Origin: an uncultured Flavobacteriales bacterium
GTDB lineage: Bacteria; Bacteroidota; Bacteroidia; Flavobacteriales; Flavobacteriaceae
Assembly (NCBI GenBank): GCA_913020155.1
Contig: CAJWBA010000002.1
Span: 78,457-142,456 of the forward strand
Length of the DNA: 64,000 nt
Direction: 5' to 3'
The notes under the pieces were generated by a model. That model saw nothing but the letters and a program-made list of their open reading frames with translations, made no database searches and was not told the DNA's origin. Made by a program: the position numbers and the translations under genes. This document shows positions 28,604 through 36,376 of the stretch, one piece after another. Numbering within the stretch: the stretch's first letter is position 1; the number at the start of each line of letters is the position of its first letter.

Positions 28604-28639
28604 TAAATTGTGCTAAAGGCTCATGAAATTAGTTTATTG

Positions 28640-28714
28640 TCGGGGTGGCAGGATTCGAACCTGCGACCTCCTGCTCCCAAAGCAGGCGCGATGACCGGGC
28701 TACGCTACACCCCG
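28640..28714 (-). tRNA. tRNA-Pro (TGG)
   Basis: Cloverleaf on the minus strand: acceptor CGGGGTG paired with CACCCCG plus discriminator A. Anticodon stem CCTGC/GCAGG with loop TTTGGGA, giving anticodon TGG. T-arm GGTTCGAATCC is present. It precedes the GGG isoacceptor by 36 nt in the same transcript. Confidence 0.95.
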
Positions 28715-28728
28715 AAAAATTCGGTACG

Positions 28729-28758
28729 CAAATATAGTACTTATCCGCTTTCTGACAA
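28729..28758 (-). promoter_or_regulatory. consensus Bacteroidetes promoter of the tRNA-Pro pair
   Basis: On the minus strand TTG (28758-28756), 19 nt, then TATATTTG (28736-28729). This is a perfect TTG-N19-TAnnTTTG promoter ending 14 nt before the tRNA-Pro(TGG) 5' end. Confidence 0.8.
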
Positions 28759-28821
28759 GCAATTTCTCAATCATATCTAACTCTTTTTTAAACAATGATA
28801 ACCCCTTGTTTTTTTAGGTTT

Positions 28822-30489
28822 TTAATTTTCCAAACTATTGAATTTAATTCCTTCTTCACTAATGTTCAGCTCAAAGTTAGTTTCATCATCCGATACTTTA
28901 ATTTGAATATGATCCTCATCATTCACTATTTTTTTATCCTCAGAAACACAGTTTTGGCAAATTAATATTCCATTATCCATTTTCCATAGATGTCCAGCAA
29001 CTTTTTTTCTGGAATAATTTTGATCATTTTTTATTCTTCTCTGCATGTAAGGGCCAAATTCATAATCAATAAAAAAGTATTGTCCATTCGATACACTTAA
29101 ATTTAATTTTAACTTTTGTTCATTTCTACTTTCCGTTACTGAAGTAATCCATTTATCATTTAGGAATAGATTTTTGTTGAAGTACTCGTGGTGGTAGTTG
29201 ATCTTGTTTGCATTAGTTCTTGCTCTTTTTTGACTGAAACCTTTGGCTTCTTTTTCTATTTTTAATTCTGTTGTTTGATCAGGACTTTCAGAAATGTTTA
29301 GCCGAAGGTCATCATTAAGTAGTTTTAACTCATCTTGATCATTGTAAATTAAATTAGTTGTATTAAAAATCAAAATTTCATTATCATATTCAACTCTATT
29401 CATACTTACCTTTAATGTATCTTTAAGTTTGATGTCAATTCGCTCGGTGAGAGAATTCTTTGCGGTAAATGCTTTTGATCTGAATTCACTAGCTACTGTG
29501 AATGCAATGATTAAAAGTGTAGTCATCCAAATTACACCTAAAGTGTATTTGGTTGTGTTACTCATTAATTTACGTTTTGAGGTGAGCATTCTAAGTCCAA
29601 GAACAAAAATAAAGACAAAGGGAATACCAACTTCTAATAATGTCAATATGGAGAATCCCCATCGTGGTAAGCTTGAATTTATCGACACAAATAAAAGTTC
29701 ATGTGGGAGCTCCATTGAGCTTATGAAACCAAATATTGCTAAGCTAAAAAATAAGCAAATCAAAACGATACTTGATATGAATATCATAAAAAAACCAATT
29801 ATTCTAGTAAAAATCTTTATTAATACCTGAGCTATCTTTTCTAGCACCTCTGAAAATTTTACGGAGTTTTTTTTTAAAGAATCTACCGTTATAGAATAAT
29901 CTGCATTTTTAACTTTGTCAGTCACATCAACCAGACCTTCTTTGATTTTTTTTTCGATGTTGGAGATGTTAACAGGTTTCCCTTTCATTCTTAATTTCTC
30001 CGAGGTAGTATTCGCCTCTGGTACAATTGCCCAAAGTAAGAGATAGATGAATATTATTCCTCCAACAGATGAAAGTATGAGAAGTATTATTATTAATCGT
30101 ATCCAGACCCGCTCAATTCCAAAGAAATGTCCAAGTCCGCTTGCAACTCCAACAATAATTCTATTCTCTGAATCTCGATACAGTTTTTTTTGAGACTCTG
30201 ATTTAGTGCTTTCTTCAACAGGATCTTCATCAGCGATATCTTCTGGAGTACCGAGGGTTTTAACGATATCTTTTACATTTTGCTCCGAAATGACATATCC
30301 TTCTGTAATTGTATATTGTAAAAATAATTCAGCGATTCGTACCTCGATATCTTCAAGAATTTCTTGTATTCCTTCGGTCTTGGCAAAGCTTTTTTCTAAT
30401 TTTTTTAAATAGTTTTTTAGTAGATCATAAGCGTCGCTATCAATATGAAATAAAATATGTGCAAGATGAATTGTTTCAGTTGTGTTCAT
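28822..30489 (-). CDS. PspC domain membrane protein
   Basis: 555 residues. The soluble N-terminus (about 100) contains a repeat-like EDIEVRIAELFLQY segment. A PspC domain follows (about 105-170, RIIVGVASGLGHFFGIERVW, then a membrane span ending LLLWAIVPEA). Three further membrane spans lie at about 220-345, and a long extracytoplasmic, beta-rich C-terminal region at about 350-555. It lies 3 nt after a PadR-type regulator gene. PadR plus PspC pairs are common in Bacteroidetes, probably an envelope-stress sensor with its regulator; that role is inference. Confidence 0.85.
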   Translation of the reverse strand: MNTTETIHLAHILFHIDSDAYDLLKNYLKKLEKSFAKTEGIQEILEDIEVRIAELFLQYTITEGYVISEQNVKDIVKTLGTPEDIADEDPVEESTKSESQKKLYRDSENRIIVGVASGLGHFFGIERVWIRLIIILLILSSVGGIIFIYLLLWAIVPEANTTSEKLRMKGKPVNISNIEKKIKEGLVDVTDKVKNADYSITVDSLKKNSVKFSEVLEKIAQVLIKIFTRIIGFFMIFISSIVLICLFFSLAIFGFISSMELPHELLFVSINSSLPRWGFSILTLLEVGIPFVFIFVLGLRMLTSKRKLMSNTTKYTLGVIWMTTLLIIAFTVASEFRSKAFTAKNSLTERIDIKLKDTLKVSMNRVEYDNEILIFNTTNLIYNDQDELKLLNDDLRLNISESPDQTTELKIEKEAKGFSQKRARTNANKINYHHEYFNKNLFLNDKWITSVTESRNEQKLKLNLSVSNGQYFFIDYEFGPYMQRRIKNDQNYSRKKVAGHLWKMDNGILICQNCVSEDKKIVNDEDHIQIKVSDDETNFELNISEEGIKFNSLEN

Positions 30490-30492
30490 TAT

Positions 30493-30822
30493 TTAAGATT
30501 TTTTTGTTAATGATGTAACTGCTTTGTTTAGATCACTCCAGGAGGAGTGAAGTTCTTTGAGAAATTGTTTTCCTTCTTCTGTGATGGAATAATATTTTCT
30601 CGGAGGACCTGAGGATGACTCCTCCCATCGGTATTCCAAAAATCCCCCATTTTTTAATCTTGTAAGAAGCGGGTACAAGGTCCCCTCAACCACCAATAAT
30701 TTTGACTTTTTTAAGGTTTCTATAATTTCAAATGCATATTTGTCTCTGGTGCTGAGTATTTTGAGGATACAAAATTCTAAAATCCCTTTTCGCATTTGTG
30801 CTTTGGTGTTTTCAATTTTCAT
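30493..30822 (-). CDS. PadR family transcriptional regulator
   Basis: 109 residues, a single winged-helix domain: KGILEFCILKILSTRDKYAF, then LLVVEGTLYPLLTRLKNGGF (recognition helix) and the wing SSSGPPRKYYSITEEG. This is the small s2-type PadR that normally represses its own operon and the membrane protein beside it. A dyad overlapping the -33 region of its promoter (30896-30917) is a candidate autoregulatory site. Confidence 0.92.
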   Translation of the reverse strand: MKIENTKAQMRKGILEFCILKILSTRDKYAFEIIETLKKSKLLVVEGTLYPLLTRLKNGGFLEYRWEESSSGPPRKYYSITEEGKQFLKELHSSWSDLNKAVTSLTKKS

Positions 30823-30876
30823 AGTTTTTTACGTTAATCATTCAGTGTTTTATGCTTAGCAAAGTAATATATTATA

Positions 30877-30908
30877 CAAATATATATCTTTTAAATAGTA
30901 TTATGCAA
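30877..30908 (-). promoter_or_regulatory. promoter of the padR-pspC unit
   Basis: Minus strand: TTG (30908-30906), 21 nt, TATATTTG (30884-30877). It fits the Bacteroidetes consensus and lies 55 nt before the PadR ATG. Confidence 0.75.
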
Positions 30909-30917
30909 TGCATACTA
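30896..30917. promoter_or_regulatory. candidate PadR operator (imperfect dyad over the -33 element)
   Basis: Plus strand TAGTATTATGCA and ATGCATACTA face each other as an inverted repeat with one unpaired base. The dyad covers the TTG -33 element of the padR promoter, where a repressor would block initiation. Confidence 0.4.
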
Positions 30918-30988
30918 CTAATTTTAACATTTTTTTGACATCTACTTTAATAATTTCAAATTAAATTTAGTAAAATTTATAATTGGAT

Positions 30989-31171
30989 ATGACTAGTTAT
31001 CAGTATTGTATTTTGGTTTTGAAAAAAGTAAGTTTTGACTCCAATTTATTTTTCAAGGAATACTGGAAAGCGACAAAAGTTGTTGATGTTGAAGATCTTG
31101 AAAAATTACAAAATTGGTGCCGTTGTTTCGTGGCTCAATCCCCTCACCTTCAATCTGAAATGTCATTTTAA
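30989..31171 (+). CDS. small conserved hypothetical protein
   Basis: 60 residues from an ATG at 30989 (a TTG two codons earlier is less likely). The sequence SYQYCILVLKKVSFDSNLF, then KEYWKATKVVDVEDLEKLQNW, resembles short proteins I have seen in many flavobacterial genomes (a YSK-V-L-KVSFD start and a helical LxxW end). No known function. It overlaps the end of the convergent oxyR by 4 nt. The usual length is about 60, so it looks complete. Confidence 0.6.
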   Translation: MTSYQYCILVLKKVSFDSNLFFKEYWKATKVVDVEDLEKLQNWCRCFVAQSPHLQSEMSF

Positions 31172-32097
31172 GGTACGATTATCTGAACATCTTCGAATGT
31201 TATTGCTCCGCGAACTACTCCGCATATACTTTCTTTAAGCGCTTCAATGATTTGAAGTTTAAGCTGGCTTTTGGGATAAATAATACTTATTTCTCTGGCA
31301 GGAGAGGGTGCAGGAAAATTTCTGATATTTTCAGAATTTTTCTCAGATAAATTAATTGAATTTAAATAAGGTATTAAGGTCATTCCTAAATCTTCGTTGG
31401 CTAAATTCACAAGGGTTTCAAAACTTCCACTTTTAAGATTAAATTGCCTATTGACTCCACTTTTTGTTAAAGTGCACATTGACAACACTTGATTTTTGAA
31501 GCAGTGCCCATCCTCTAGTAATAGAACGTTTTCATTTTCAATGTCATCAACACTAATTTTTTCACTTTTAGCTAGTCTGTGTCCTTGTGGGATGTAAGCT
31601 ACAAATGGTTCATAGTAAAGGGGACGCTCTATGATAGTTTCATGTTTTAGTGGGGTTGAGGCTATTCCAGCGTCAAGTTTATTTTCTGCTATTCGTTCAA
31701 TAATACTCACCGTTGTAAGTTCTTCTATTTTTAGGTTGACTTTAGGGTAGCTCTTTAGGAATGTATTCAAAAACATCGGAAGTAAAGTAGGCATAACGGT
31801 CGGGATTATTCCAAGAGTAAATTCACCTCCAATAAATCCCTTTTCTTGAGCAACCACATCTTCCATTCGTTTTGATTCCGATATGATTTTTCGGGCTTGA
31901 ATAAGAATTTCTGATCCAATTTTGGTTAATCGTATGGGCTTTTTTTTTCTGTTAAAGATTTGAACTCCTAATTCTTCCTCTAGTTTTTGTATTTGCATAC
32001 TCAAAGTAGGTTGTGTTACAAATGATTTTTCGGCAGCTACTGTAAAATTTCCAGCTTCAGCAACTGAAATCATATATTTAAGTTGGGTAAGTGTCAT
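31168..32097 (-). CDS. oxyR: OxyR-type LysR family peroxide-sensing regulator
   Basis: 309 residues. LysR helix-turn-helix at about 2-60 (FTVAAEKSFVTQPTLSMQIQ), then a substrate-binding-type effector domain. The redox pair of OxyR is present at the same numbers as in Escherichia coli: Cys199 in LLEDGHCF and Cys208 in VLSMC, nine residues apart. Such proteins switch on catalase and peroxidase genes when the two cysteines form a disulfide. No catalase is adjacent; a Cu/Zn superoxide dismutase lies 3.4 kb away. Confidence 0.9.
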   Translation of the reverse strand: MTLTQLKYMISVAEAGNFTVAAEKSFVTQPTLSMQIQKLEEELGVQIFNRKKKPIRLTKIGSEILIQARKIISESKRMEDVVAQEKGFIGGEFTLGIIPTVMPTLLPMFLNTFLKSYPKVNLKIEELTTVSIIERIAENKLDAGIASTPLKHETIIERPLYYEPFVAYIPQGHRLAKSEKISVDDIENENVLLLEDGHCFKNQVLSMCTLTKSGVNRQFNLKSGSFETLVNLANEDLGMTLIPYLNSINLSEKNSENIRNFPAPSPAREISIIYPKSQLKLQIIEALKESICGVVRGAITFEDVQIIVP

Positions 32098-32120
32098 TAT
32101 TTGATAATCTTATTATTATT

Positions 32121-32128
32121 CAAATATA
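32121..32128 (-). promoter_or_regulatory. -7-like element upstream of oxyR
   Basis: Minus strand TATATTTG, 23 nt before the oxyR ATG. No strong TTG at -33. Confidence 0.4.
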
Positions 32129-32169
32129 ATCATAATATCTTATACTAATTTAAAATCTTAACTTTTATT

Positions 32170-32837
32170 TTAATGTTTTTGATTGGATTTTTCTTTATTA
32201 TCAACCGGTTGTGAGCAAATTATATCAACTACGTCCATTCCTCTAATTACTTTTCCGAAAGGAGTAAAGTTCTGATCCAAATGGTATGCGCCTCCTTTTT
32301 GTTGTACGATAAAGAATTCATAAGGAGATGCTAGTTTATGAGGGTTCTTTTATTCGCTGTTGGGAATTGAAAGTATTCCACGATGGTGTTTATATCCTTT
32401 ATCCTTATTCTGAGGTATTAGATATCGTCCGATTTTTCTTCTTTTAACCAAGTGTTGGGGTGATCAGAATTACCACCCTGGATTATAAAATCAGGAACAA
32501 CTCTGTGAAAAAAGGTGTCATTGAAGTAGCCTAATTTTGAAAGGTAGATGAAGTTTGCTCTATGATAGGGTGTGTTATCAAAAAGAATTAGGTCAATATT
32601 TCCGAAAGTTGTATTAATTCTAACTTTATTTTCCTTGTTTTTTTGTTGGTAATCAAATAGAAATGGGATTGCTGTTTTTTCATCCAAAATAAGTGATGGT
32701 TCTTCCAAAAGAATTTTCTTTTTAACAATTTTCTTTTTGCGTTCAACTTTTTTTTCAATACTTTTTATTTTCTTTGGTGCTTCATTACAGCCCACAACAA
32801 TTAACATTACAACAATAAAAAAGATCTTTTTTTTCAT
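32170..32837 (-). pseudogene. broken lipoprotein cyclophilin (peptidyl-prolyl isomerase)
   Basis: A lipoprotein start (lipobox VVGC) and the first half of a cyclophilin (INTTFGNIDLILFDNTPYHR, then FFHRVVPDFIIQGG) are intact. The frame then shifts in an A/G-rich run after NTWLK (32430-32440), and the original frame stops at 32418. In the shifted frame the domain continues as KIGRYLIPQNKDKGYKHHRG and ILSIPNSE, hits a TAA, and goes on as KNPHKLASPYEFFIVQQKGG and FTPFGKVIRGMDVVDII to a natural stop at 32170. So there are two lesions, a single-base shift and one nonsense codon. The part before the shift could still make a 139-residue truncated protein. Confidence 0.88.
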
Positions 32838-32843
32838 TTGATT

Positions 32844-33494
32844 ATGCTATTTACAAAATTTGAATTTCTTCTTCCAAAATTAATCGATTTACCTTTACCA
32901 GGAATTGAAGCTCAAAAAAAAATGGCACCTATGTTTCGTATTCAAGAATTGATCGATACTCCTTCAAATAAGAAAAAGGCAAAGATGTCTGCAGTTTTAA
33001 TTTTATTTTATCCAAGTGCGGAAGGTCAAACTCATTTTGTATTGATTCAACGTTCTGTTTATTCTGGGGTTCATTCGGGTCAAATTAGTTTTCCAGGAGG
33101 TAAAATGGATTCGTCAGATAAATCGTTTTGGGAAACTGCGTTGAGAGAGGCGAATGAGGAAATTAATGTACCTTCAACAGATATCAATAGAGTAATAGCT
33201 TTGACAGATTTTTATATTCCTCCTAGTAATTTTATGGTCTATCCTTTTGTTGGAGTAATGAAAAATAAATTTTTATTTGAAAGAGAGATTAAAGAAGTTG
33301 AAAAGATTATTGAAGTACCTCTTTCGGACTTGTTGTCTTCTTCTAATGAGACTAGAGGAACGGTTTTAACCTCTTATGTTGGTGAAGTAATTGTTCCTAT
33401 GTATATCTTTGATGATGACATTAAGGTATGGGGAGCAACTGCAACAATTCTCTCTGAAATGAAGGAACTTATTCTTACTGCTCTTAAAGAATAA
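32844..33494 (+). CDS. NUDIX hydrolase, CoA pyrophosphatase (NudL-like)
   Basis: 216 residues from the ATG at 32844 (the frame opens at a TTG two codons earlier). The NUDIX box is complete: GGKMDSSDKSFWETALREAN, then EEINV, preceded by SGQISFPGG. The UPF0035-type flanking region (VLIQRS before the box, FYIPPSNFMVYPFVG after) points to the CoA pyrophosphatase group. It starts 6 nt from the ATG of the divergent broken cyclophilin, so any promoter must lie inside that gene. Confidence 0.88.
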   Translation: MLFTKFEFLLPKLIDLPLPGIEAQKKMAPMFRIQELIDTPSNKKKAKMSAVLILFYPSAEGQTHFVLIQRSVYSGVHSGQISFPGGKMDSSDKSFWETALREANEEINVPSTDINRVIALTDFYIPPSNFMVYPFVGVMKNKFLFEREIKEVEKIIEVPLSDLLSSSNETRGTVLTSYVGEVIVPMYIFDDDIKVWGATATILSEMKELILTALKE

Positions 33495-33520
33495 TGTTAT
33501 CTTTAAAAGATTTTTAAATT

Positions 33521-34318
33521 ATGGGAATACTAAAAAGAAATCCTTTTGGTCATATACTTTTTTTAAAAAAAATGTTGATTCGATATTTGGGTTTTATGTC
33601 GCACAGACGATACAGAAGCTTCAATGAGTTGAAAATTGAAGGTTCTGATATCATTAAAAATTTAGCTGAACAAAATGTACTTTTTGTTTCCAACCACCAA
33701 ACTTATTTTGCCGATGTGGTTGCTATGTTTCATGTTTTTAATGCGAGTTTAAGTGGTCGAATAGACAGTATTAAGAATGTTGGTTATTTATGGAACCCCA
33801 AGTTGAATATCTATTATGTTGCTGCAAAAGAAACAATGAAATCGGGAATACTTCCCAGAATACTTGCCTATGCGGGTTCTGTTTCAATTGAACGTACTTG
33901 GCGAGAATCGGGAAAGGATGTAAACCGTCAAGTTAAACTTAGTGATATCTCGAGTATTGGGAAAGCATTAGATGACGGTTGGGTCATTACTTTTCCTCAA
34001 GGAACAACCAAACCGTTTCATCCCATGAGAAAAGGAACTGCATTCATAATTAAAAAATATAAACCTATTGTAGTTCCTATTGTAATAGACGGTTTCAGAA
34101 GATCTTTTGACAAGAGAGGGTTGATGATTAAGAAAAAAGGAATTCTTCAATCTATGGTTATTAAGGAACCACTAGAAATAGATTATGATGGTGAATCGGT
34201 TGATTCTATTTTAAAGAAAATTGAATTTGCTATTGAGCAACATTCTTCATTTCTAAAAGTTCTATCTCCCATGGAAATTAAAGAGCAAGAAGAATTAAAT
34301 AAAGAGCGCGAGTGGTAA
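33521..34318 (+). CDS. lysophospholipid acyltransferase family protein (PlsC-like)
   Basis: 265 residues. The acyltransferase motif SNHQTYFAD (NHxxxxD) is near residue 54, and FPQGTTKPFHP (the FPEGT block, with Gln for Glu) is near 158. VPIVIDGFRR follows near 185. It acylates lysophosphatidate or a related lysolipid at the inner membrane. The N-terminus has one hydrophobic stretch. It ends 5 nt before the convergent sigma-partner gene. The FPQGT change is a conservative variant. Confidence 0.86.
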   Translation: MGILKRNPFGHILFLKKMLIRYLGFMSHRRYRSFNELKIEGSDIIKNLAEQNVLFVSNHQTYFADVVAMFHVFNASLSGRIDSIKNVGYLWNPKLNIYYVAAKETMKSGILPRILAYAGSVSIERTWRESGKDVNRQVKLSDISSIGKALDDGWVITFPQGTTKPFHPMRKGTAFIIKKYKPIVVPIVIDGFRRSFDKRGLMIKKKGILQSMVIKEPLEIDYDGESVDSILKKIEFAIEQHSSFLKVLSPMEIKEQEELNKEREW

Positions 34319-34323
34319 ATACC

Positions 34324-34950
34324 CTAGGCCTCTAATTCTTTAATAAGTTTTTTCAATCGATAAAAATATCTTCCGTAGATAATGTAATAAAAAACAAGTA
34401 ATACTGACAATACCATTATCATAATCACAATTATTGCAATTACCATTTTTACAATTGCCCCATCATTTAATGTGGATCTAAAACTCAGGAGTTCAATGTA
34501 ATTTTCATCGTACTTAAATGCGTTAATTAAAACAACAATAATAAATAAAAGAAACAAACTGATGTTGTAAGCAACGTATTTATTTACTGATTTTCTGGAA
34601 GCAATAATAGTTTCAATTAAAAAGGCAATAGAGTTTGAGATTTTAATTTTTCGATAATTCAGATAAAACTGCACCATAAAATAAGAGAGTATAATGTAAC
34701 CAAGAGTATTTACTAGGATCGAAAAATTATAAAGATGTATGCTTCTGTAGTATTCAAAAGCTTCAAAATAATCTGGAATAAAAAACGGAAAAAGTAGATA
34801 AGCAAAAAACTCAAAACAGCTGAATATAAAAATCCATTTGATTGAAGAAACCGACTTTTTTTGTATTAGTTGATGTAATTCACCTTTGGATAACTGTATG
34901 TCAAATTTTTGATTTTTCCACTCTTTCTTTAAAGCATCTAGTTTATTCAT
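34324..34950 (-). CDS. four-span membrane protein paired with the ECF sigma factor
   Basis: 208 residues: a cytoplasmic N-terminus (about 33, LDALKKEWKNQ), four membrane spans (about 37-57, 72-95, 126-146, 167-192) and a short basic tail. I do not recognise a known domain. It starts 4 nt after the sigma factor gene, so it is probably an anti-sigma factor or sensor. The N-terminal helix would be the sigma-binding part. No zinc anti-sigma motif is seen. Confidence 0.75.
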   Translation of the reverse strand: MNKLDALKKEWKNQKFDIQLSKGELHQLIQKKSVSSIKWIFIFSCFEFFAYLLFPFFIPDYFEAFEYYRSIHLYNFSILVNTLGYIILSYFMVQFYLNYRKIKISNSIAFLIETIIASRKSVNKYVAYNISLFLLFIIVVLINAFKYDENYIELLSFRSTLNDGAIVKMVIAIIVIMIMVLSVLLVFYYIIYGRYFYRLKKLIKELEA

Positions 34951-34954
34951 GATT

Positions 34955-35446
34955 TTATTGCTCCAGCATGGTTTTTAATTTTCTTTTTAATCTACTAATT
35001 TTGACTCGGGAATTGATTTCTGATATCCCCATGGTTTCAGCTATTTCTGAATATTTTTTATCTTCCAGATACAACAAAATGAGGGCTTTCTCTATTTCAG
35101 AGAATGTATTTATTTTTTGGTACAACCACTTGATCTGATTCTCTTTGGTTTCATCATATCCGTCATCAGCTTTTAATTCTAAAAGTTTTGAATAGTCCTC
35201 TCCATGAATAGTTTTTTTATTTTTTCTGTAAAGTGTTATTGCAGTATTTAAACCAACACGATACATCCAAGTTGAAAATTTTGATTTCCCTTTGAAAGTT
35301 GGATATGATTTCCATAGTTGAATACTGATTTCTTGAAAGAGATCTTTCTGATTTGAGTTATCATATGCATAGATGCGACATATTTTATGAATAATGTTTT
35401 GATGCTTTTCGAGCAATTGCAAAAAATCATTTTCATTTAAGCGCAT
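34955..35446 (-). CDS. ECF-type RNA polymerase sigma factor
   Basis: 163 residues. Sigma region 2 (ICRIYAYDNSNQKDLFQEIS, then FSTWMYRVGLNTAI) at about 15-75 and region 4 (EKALILLYLEDKKYSEIAET and ISEINSRVKISRLKRKLK) at about 112-158. No regions 1.1 or 3, as usual for extracytoplasmic function sigma factors. It is cotranscribed with a membrane protein that is the likely regulator. The target genes are unknown. Confidence 0.9.
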   Translation of the reverse strand: MRLNENDFLQLLEKHQNIIHKICRIYAYDNSNQKDLFQEISIQLWKSYPTFKGKSKFSTWMYRVGLNTAITLYRKNKKTIHGEDYSKLLELKADDGYDETKENQIKWLYQKINTFSEIEKALILLYLEDKKYSEIAETMGISEINSRVKISRLKRKLKTMLEQ

Positions 35447-35498
35447 CTAGATTTATATACTTAGTGGGTTTTAATTATTTTTTTAATGGGGGAGTTTT

Positions 35499-36236
35499 TT
35501 ATTTTATGATACCAGCACAACTAACTCTTGCGCCAGCTGCACCAGAGGGCTGAGAGGTTAGATCATCTTCGCCTTGATGTACGATTATTGCCTTTCCCAT
35601 GAGATTTTTTTCTTTGTCATCACAACCAAGACACCATAGGTCTGTTTTAAATGTAATCATACCGTGACCGTTAGTATCAGCAATAAAGTTACCAATATCT
35701 CCACGGTGAAAACCGTTTGCGTCACCCCAGGCTCCATGAGCTTGAAACGTGGGATTCCAATGTCCTCCAGCTGATTTTCCATTATCAGCACTACAATCGG
35801 CTTTTTCGTGGATGTGTATAGCATGAATGCCCTTATCCAAACCATTAATGTGTGCCTCTAAGGTTACATACCCTTCTTTTTCAGATAAATTTATGATTCC
35901 ACTTGTGTCACTTCCGCTTTTTGCTTCAAGTGAAAATTGTAATTTCTTCTCTACTTTTTGATGAATTTGATGAGGTTTGTCATGCAAAACTTTACTTTTA
36001 TGCTCTTCAAATTTCGCCTTTACTACCCCGGGAGTACCCTCAATTACTTTAACCTCTTCTGTTGCATTCCCATCTTTATCCATAACAGTTGTTATGGTTG
36101 CTCGGAGGAGTGTATCATTAATTTTTTTCATTTCAACGGAAACTTCTGCATGTTTTTCTTTTTTGGGTTTTGTATCACATGAAATTAGAAAGACAACTAA
36201 TGATAAATTTACGATAAGAATGAATAGTGTTTTCAT
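35499..36236 (-). CDS. sodC: lipoprotein Cu/Zn superoxide dismutase
   Basis: 245 residues with lipobox LISC. The first 95 residues are a Lys/Glu-rich extension. The SOD domain (about 100-245) shows the metal ligands in AIHIHEKADC, GGHWNPTFQAHG, FHRGDIGN and IIVHQGEDD, with the structural disulfide cysteines in ADCS and VSCAG. It dismutates superoxide in the periplasm. The CLGCDD insert near residue 205 is unusual. Confidence 0.93.
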   Translation of the reverse strand: MKTLFILIVNLSLVVFLISCDTKPKKEKHAEVSVEMKKINDTLLRATITTVMDKDGNATEEVKVIEGTPGVVKAKFEEHKSKVLHDKPHQIHQKVEKKLQFSLEAKSGSDTSGIINLSEKEGYVTLEAHINGLDKGIHAIHIHEKADCSADNGKSAGGHWNPTFQAHGAWGDANGFHRGDIGNFIADTNGHGMITFKTDLWCLGCDDKEKNLMGKAIIVHQGEDDLTSQPSGAAGARVSCAGIIK

Positions 36237-36376
36237 AAAATTTTTTTTAATGATTAAAGTTAAGAAAAACTATGTTAGAAAATGTTGCTGCTGCTTTTAT
36301 CTTATGTTTTTTAGAATTATTTCAGTAAAAAACACCTGAAATTAAAATTTAAAAAACACTATATTTATAAAAAAAA

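Noticed and set aside
29429..30518. Plus-strand open frames up to 133 codons over the PspC gene
   Set aside because: Antisense to a clear membrane protein; composition follows the complementary strand.
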